Positions 5,869 to 6,750 of a stretch of 6,750 bases of DNA are shown in pieces (the first letter of the stretch is position 1; the number at the start of each line of letters is the position of its first letter). The notes under the pieces are model-generated. The model ran no database searches. It was not told the origin of the DNA and saw nothing but the letters and a program-made list of their open reading frames with translations. This DNA comes from an uncultured Agathobacter sp. Lineage in GTDB: Bacteria; Bacillota; Clostridia; Lachnospirales; Lachnospiraceae. Made by a program: the position numbers and the translations under genes. Location of the stretch: NCBI GenBank assembly GCA_934359755.1, contig CAKRLV010000057.1, forward strand, positions 1-6,750. Reading direction: 5' to 3'.

Positions 5869-5897
5869 ATTATAGCAGACTATCATTATGAAATTCT
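5869..5897 (-). promoter_or_regulatory. Promoter of the response regulator-kinase operon
   Basis: On the minus strand TGC followed by TATAAT (-10 at 5869-5874) is a perfect extended -10. The hexamer 17 bp upstream, AGAATT (5892-5897), is a poor -35 and overlaps the first regulator box. That arrangement suits a promoter with basal activity from the extended -10 and stimulation by the phosphorylated regulator. Confidence 0.6.
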
Positions 5898-5912
5898 TAC
5901 ATTTTTCTTACA
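5894..5912 (-). promoter_or_regulatory. Two direct-repeat response-regulator boxes at the regulator's own promoter
   Basis: On the minus strand TGTAAGAA occurs perfectly twice, at 5894-5901 and 5905-5912, an exact 11-bp period. The inner copy overlaps the -35 position. The flanked half-sites read TTGTAAGAAA and ATGTAAGAAT. From memory, the site described for enterococcal VanR has a core of the form GTAnGAAA, which these match or nearly match. The same boxes occur upstream of the C39-like peptidase gene. Autoregulation by the VanR-like product is the natural inference. Confidence 0.7.
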
Positions 5913-6090
5913 AAAATACGTTTACCCCAATTATGGAATAAACGTAATATTTTTCGCAATAAGTACTATGCCCGATATTTACATTGCTTGCACCGAAACC
6001 AAGTATTGATGTGAATACAAGCGTGTTGGCGAAACCACATAAGCCTTTAATAAAAAATGCAACCAGTGTTGTTATTATCCATAACCACAT
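5908..6090 (-). pseudogene. Truncated TauE/SafE (TSUP) permease, N-terminal remnant
   Basis: An open frame of 60 codons starts at an ATG (6088-6090), 8 nt after the stop of the acetyltransferase gene. Its first 39 residues, MWLWIITTLVAFFIKGLCGF through ANTLVFTSILGFGASNVNI, match the first membrane helix and conserved KGxxGFA/N region of TauE/SafE-type permeases, which export sulfur-containing or other small organic anions. Family members are about 250 residues with 7-8 helices. Here similarity stops near residue 39 (about 5974), and the remaining 21 codons run through a hairpin to a stop at 5908 inside the regulator's binding boxes. I infer a deletion or rearrangement that removed most of the gene. 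The start site has only a weak AGAGG-like ribosome binding site. It is very unlikely to be a functional transporter; a short membrane peptide is the only alternative. Confidence 0.7.
5912..5954 (-). terminator. Large AT-rich hairpin at the permease remnant/regulator promoter junction
   Basis: AAAAATA (5912-5918) pairs with TATTTTT (5948-5954), and CGTTTA (5919-5924) with TAAACG (5939-5944), leaving a 3-nt bulge. The loop contains CCA and TGG that can pair further. On the minus strand the stem ends in TTTTTG, so it could terminate transcripts from the acetyltransferase gene and insulate the regulator promoter. Since one foot overlaps the distal TGTAAGAA box by one base, it might also have a regulatory role. 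Confidence 0.5.
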
Positions 6091-6098
6091 ATGCGCCT

Positions 6099-6644
6099 CT
6101 ACAACTCCAATCCCATATGAACCAGTTCCTGATATCCTGAATATTTCGACTTGAACCCTTTGGGATTTCTTCCTAATTCGGTAAATCCTATACTCTTATA
6201 CATGGCGATAGCCTTGGAATTGTCAGCAACTACCTCTAATTCCAACTGCTCATAGCCCGCATTTTTTGCGCACTCTACGCATGAATTCATTAGAACTCTT
6301 CCGATTCCAAGTCCCCAATATTCCTTGCATACAGTAATTCCAAAGTCTGCACGATGTCTTATTTTGTACTTGTTTCCCAACGATGTAATTCCCGAACTGC
6401 CTACAATCTTTCCATCAACAAAAGCAAGCAGCATTACTTCGTTATCACTCTCGGCTTCTTTTTTCAAAAAGTTGCTTTCCCCCTCTATATTGTAAGCGTG
6501 TTCTTCCGGGTACGACAATAAATAGTCGGTCTCACTATGTGTGCTTACATAATGTTCATACATTGCCTCACCATCTTCTGCAACTCCGTTACGGATTGTG
6601 CACTCTTTTCCGTTTTTCATTATGAAAGTTTTATTATATATCAC
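6099..6644 (-). CDS. GNAT-family N-acetyltransferase
   Basis: A 181-residue cytosolic protein with a single GNAT fold. Such enzymes transfer an acetyl group from acetyl-CoA to an amine. The core strand LLAFVDGKIVGSSGI (72-86) leads to FGITVCKEYWGLGIGRVLM (101-119), whose GLGIG loop (111-115) binds the CoA pyrophosphate. Motif B follows as LELEVVADNSKAIAMYKSIG (134-153), with the conserved N142 and Y149. The substrate is unknown: ribosomal-protein, antibiotic and small-molecule acetylases share this pattern. I chose GTG at 6642-6644, since AGGAG (6653-6657) lies 8 nt upstream; an internal ATG at 6618-6620 has no ribosome binding site. The ending MGLEL and its stop precede the permease remnant by 8 nt, so the two formed one operon. 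No clear promoter was found upstream within the window. Confidence 0.88.
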   Translation of the reverse strand: MIYNKTFIMKNGKECTIRNGVAEDGEAMYEHYVSTHSETDYLLSYPEEHAYNIEGESNFLKKEAESDNEVMLLAFVDGKIVGSSGITSLGNKYKIRHRADFGITVCKEYWGLGIGRVLMNSCVECAKNAGYEQLELEVVADNSKAIAMYKSIGFTELGRNPKGFKSKYSGYQELVHMGLEL

Positions 6645-6681
6645 AATTTCATCTCCTCATACAAAGTTTATCTTTTAGGTA

Positions 6682-6711
6682 ATTGCGAAACTCGCTGTGC
6701 TCGTTCGCAAT
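6682..6711. repeat. Palindromic element with ATTGCGAA arms upstream of the acetyltransferase
   Basis: ATTGCGAA (6682-6689) and TTCGCAAT (6704-6711) form a perfect 8-bp inverted repeat around a 14-nt GC-richer loop. It has no adjacent T-run on either strand, so it is not a standard terminator. From memory, similar GCGAAC-GAGC-AGCGAG words recur between genes in Lachnospiraceae. A REP-like dispersed palindrome is therefore possible, but only one copy is in this window. Confidence 0.5.
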
Positions 6712-6733
6712 CTTGAACCAAAACAAGGAAGAA

Positions 6734-6750
6734 TTCGTACGGAGCACGAA
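6734..6750. repeat. Short inverted repeat at the right edge (TTCGT/ACGAA)
   Basis: TTCGT (6734-6738) and ACGAA (6746-6750) flank ACGGAGC, and the element may continue beyond the window. GAGCAC (6742-6747) is also the inverse of GTGCTC in the neighbouring palindrome (6697-6702), so the two may belong to one larger structured element. Function unknown. Confidence 0.3.

Overview
The window is AT-rich, and its genes resemble those of low-GC Gram-positive Clostridia, most likely a Lachnospiraceae-type gut commensal. That placement is inferred from the IS1634-type transposase, the VanRS-like two-component pair, the SseB-family protein and the strong AGGAG-type ribosome binding sites. It is not proven by any single marker. 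Apart from one gene (784-1260), everything is on the minus strand.

Layout. 1-358 is the 5' part of an IS1634-family transposase running off the left edge, with its own extended -10 promoter and an upstream terminator hairpin. 471-701 holds no gene I can support. 784-1260 is a YbaK/EbsC-type Cys-tRNA deacylase with a textbook promoter. It converges on a minus-strand pair, a Nudix hydrolase (2447-2965) followed 2 nt later by an SseB-family protein (1458-2444). A three-tier stem-loop (1266-1331) and a degraded copy of the sseB-like gene's last codons lie between the convergent genes.

3090-5837 is a signalling module: a VanR-like OmpR-family response regulator (5133-5837), a VanS-like histidine kinase starting 1 nt after it (4046-5131), and a separately promoted, membrane-anchored C39-like cysteine peptidase (3090-3872). 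The main discovery is regulatory. The regulator promoter and the peptidase promoter both have weak -35 regions and both carry direct repeats of TGTAAGAA at an exact 11-bp period. The repeats begin 25 bp (regulator) and 47 bp (peptidase) from the -10, two helical turns apart. The half-site resembles the GTAnGAAA core I recall for VanR. This predicts autoregulation and a regulon that includes the cysteine peptidase, with no vanHAX-type resistance genes in the window.

5908-6644 is a GNAT acetyltransferase followed by the first ~39 codons of a TauE/SafE (TSUP) permease that then loses family resemblance. This truncated remnant ends in a strong hairpin that abuts the regulator's binding boxes. The right edge (6682-6750) has two palindromic elements upstream of the acetyltransferase.
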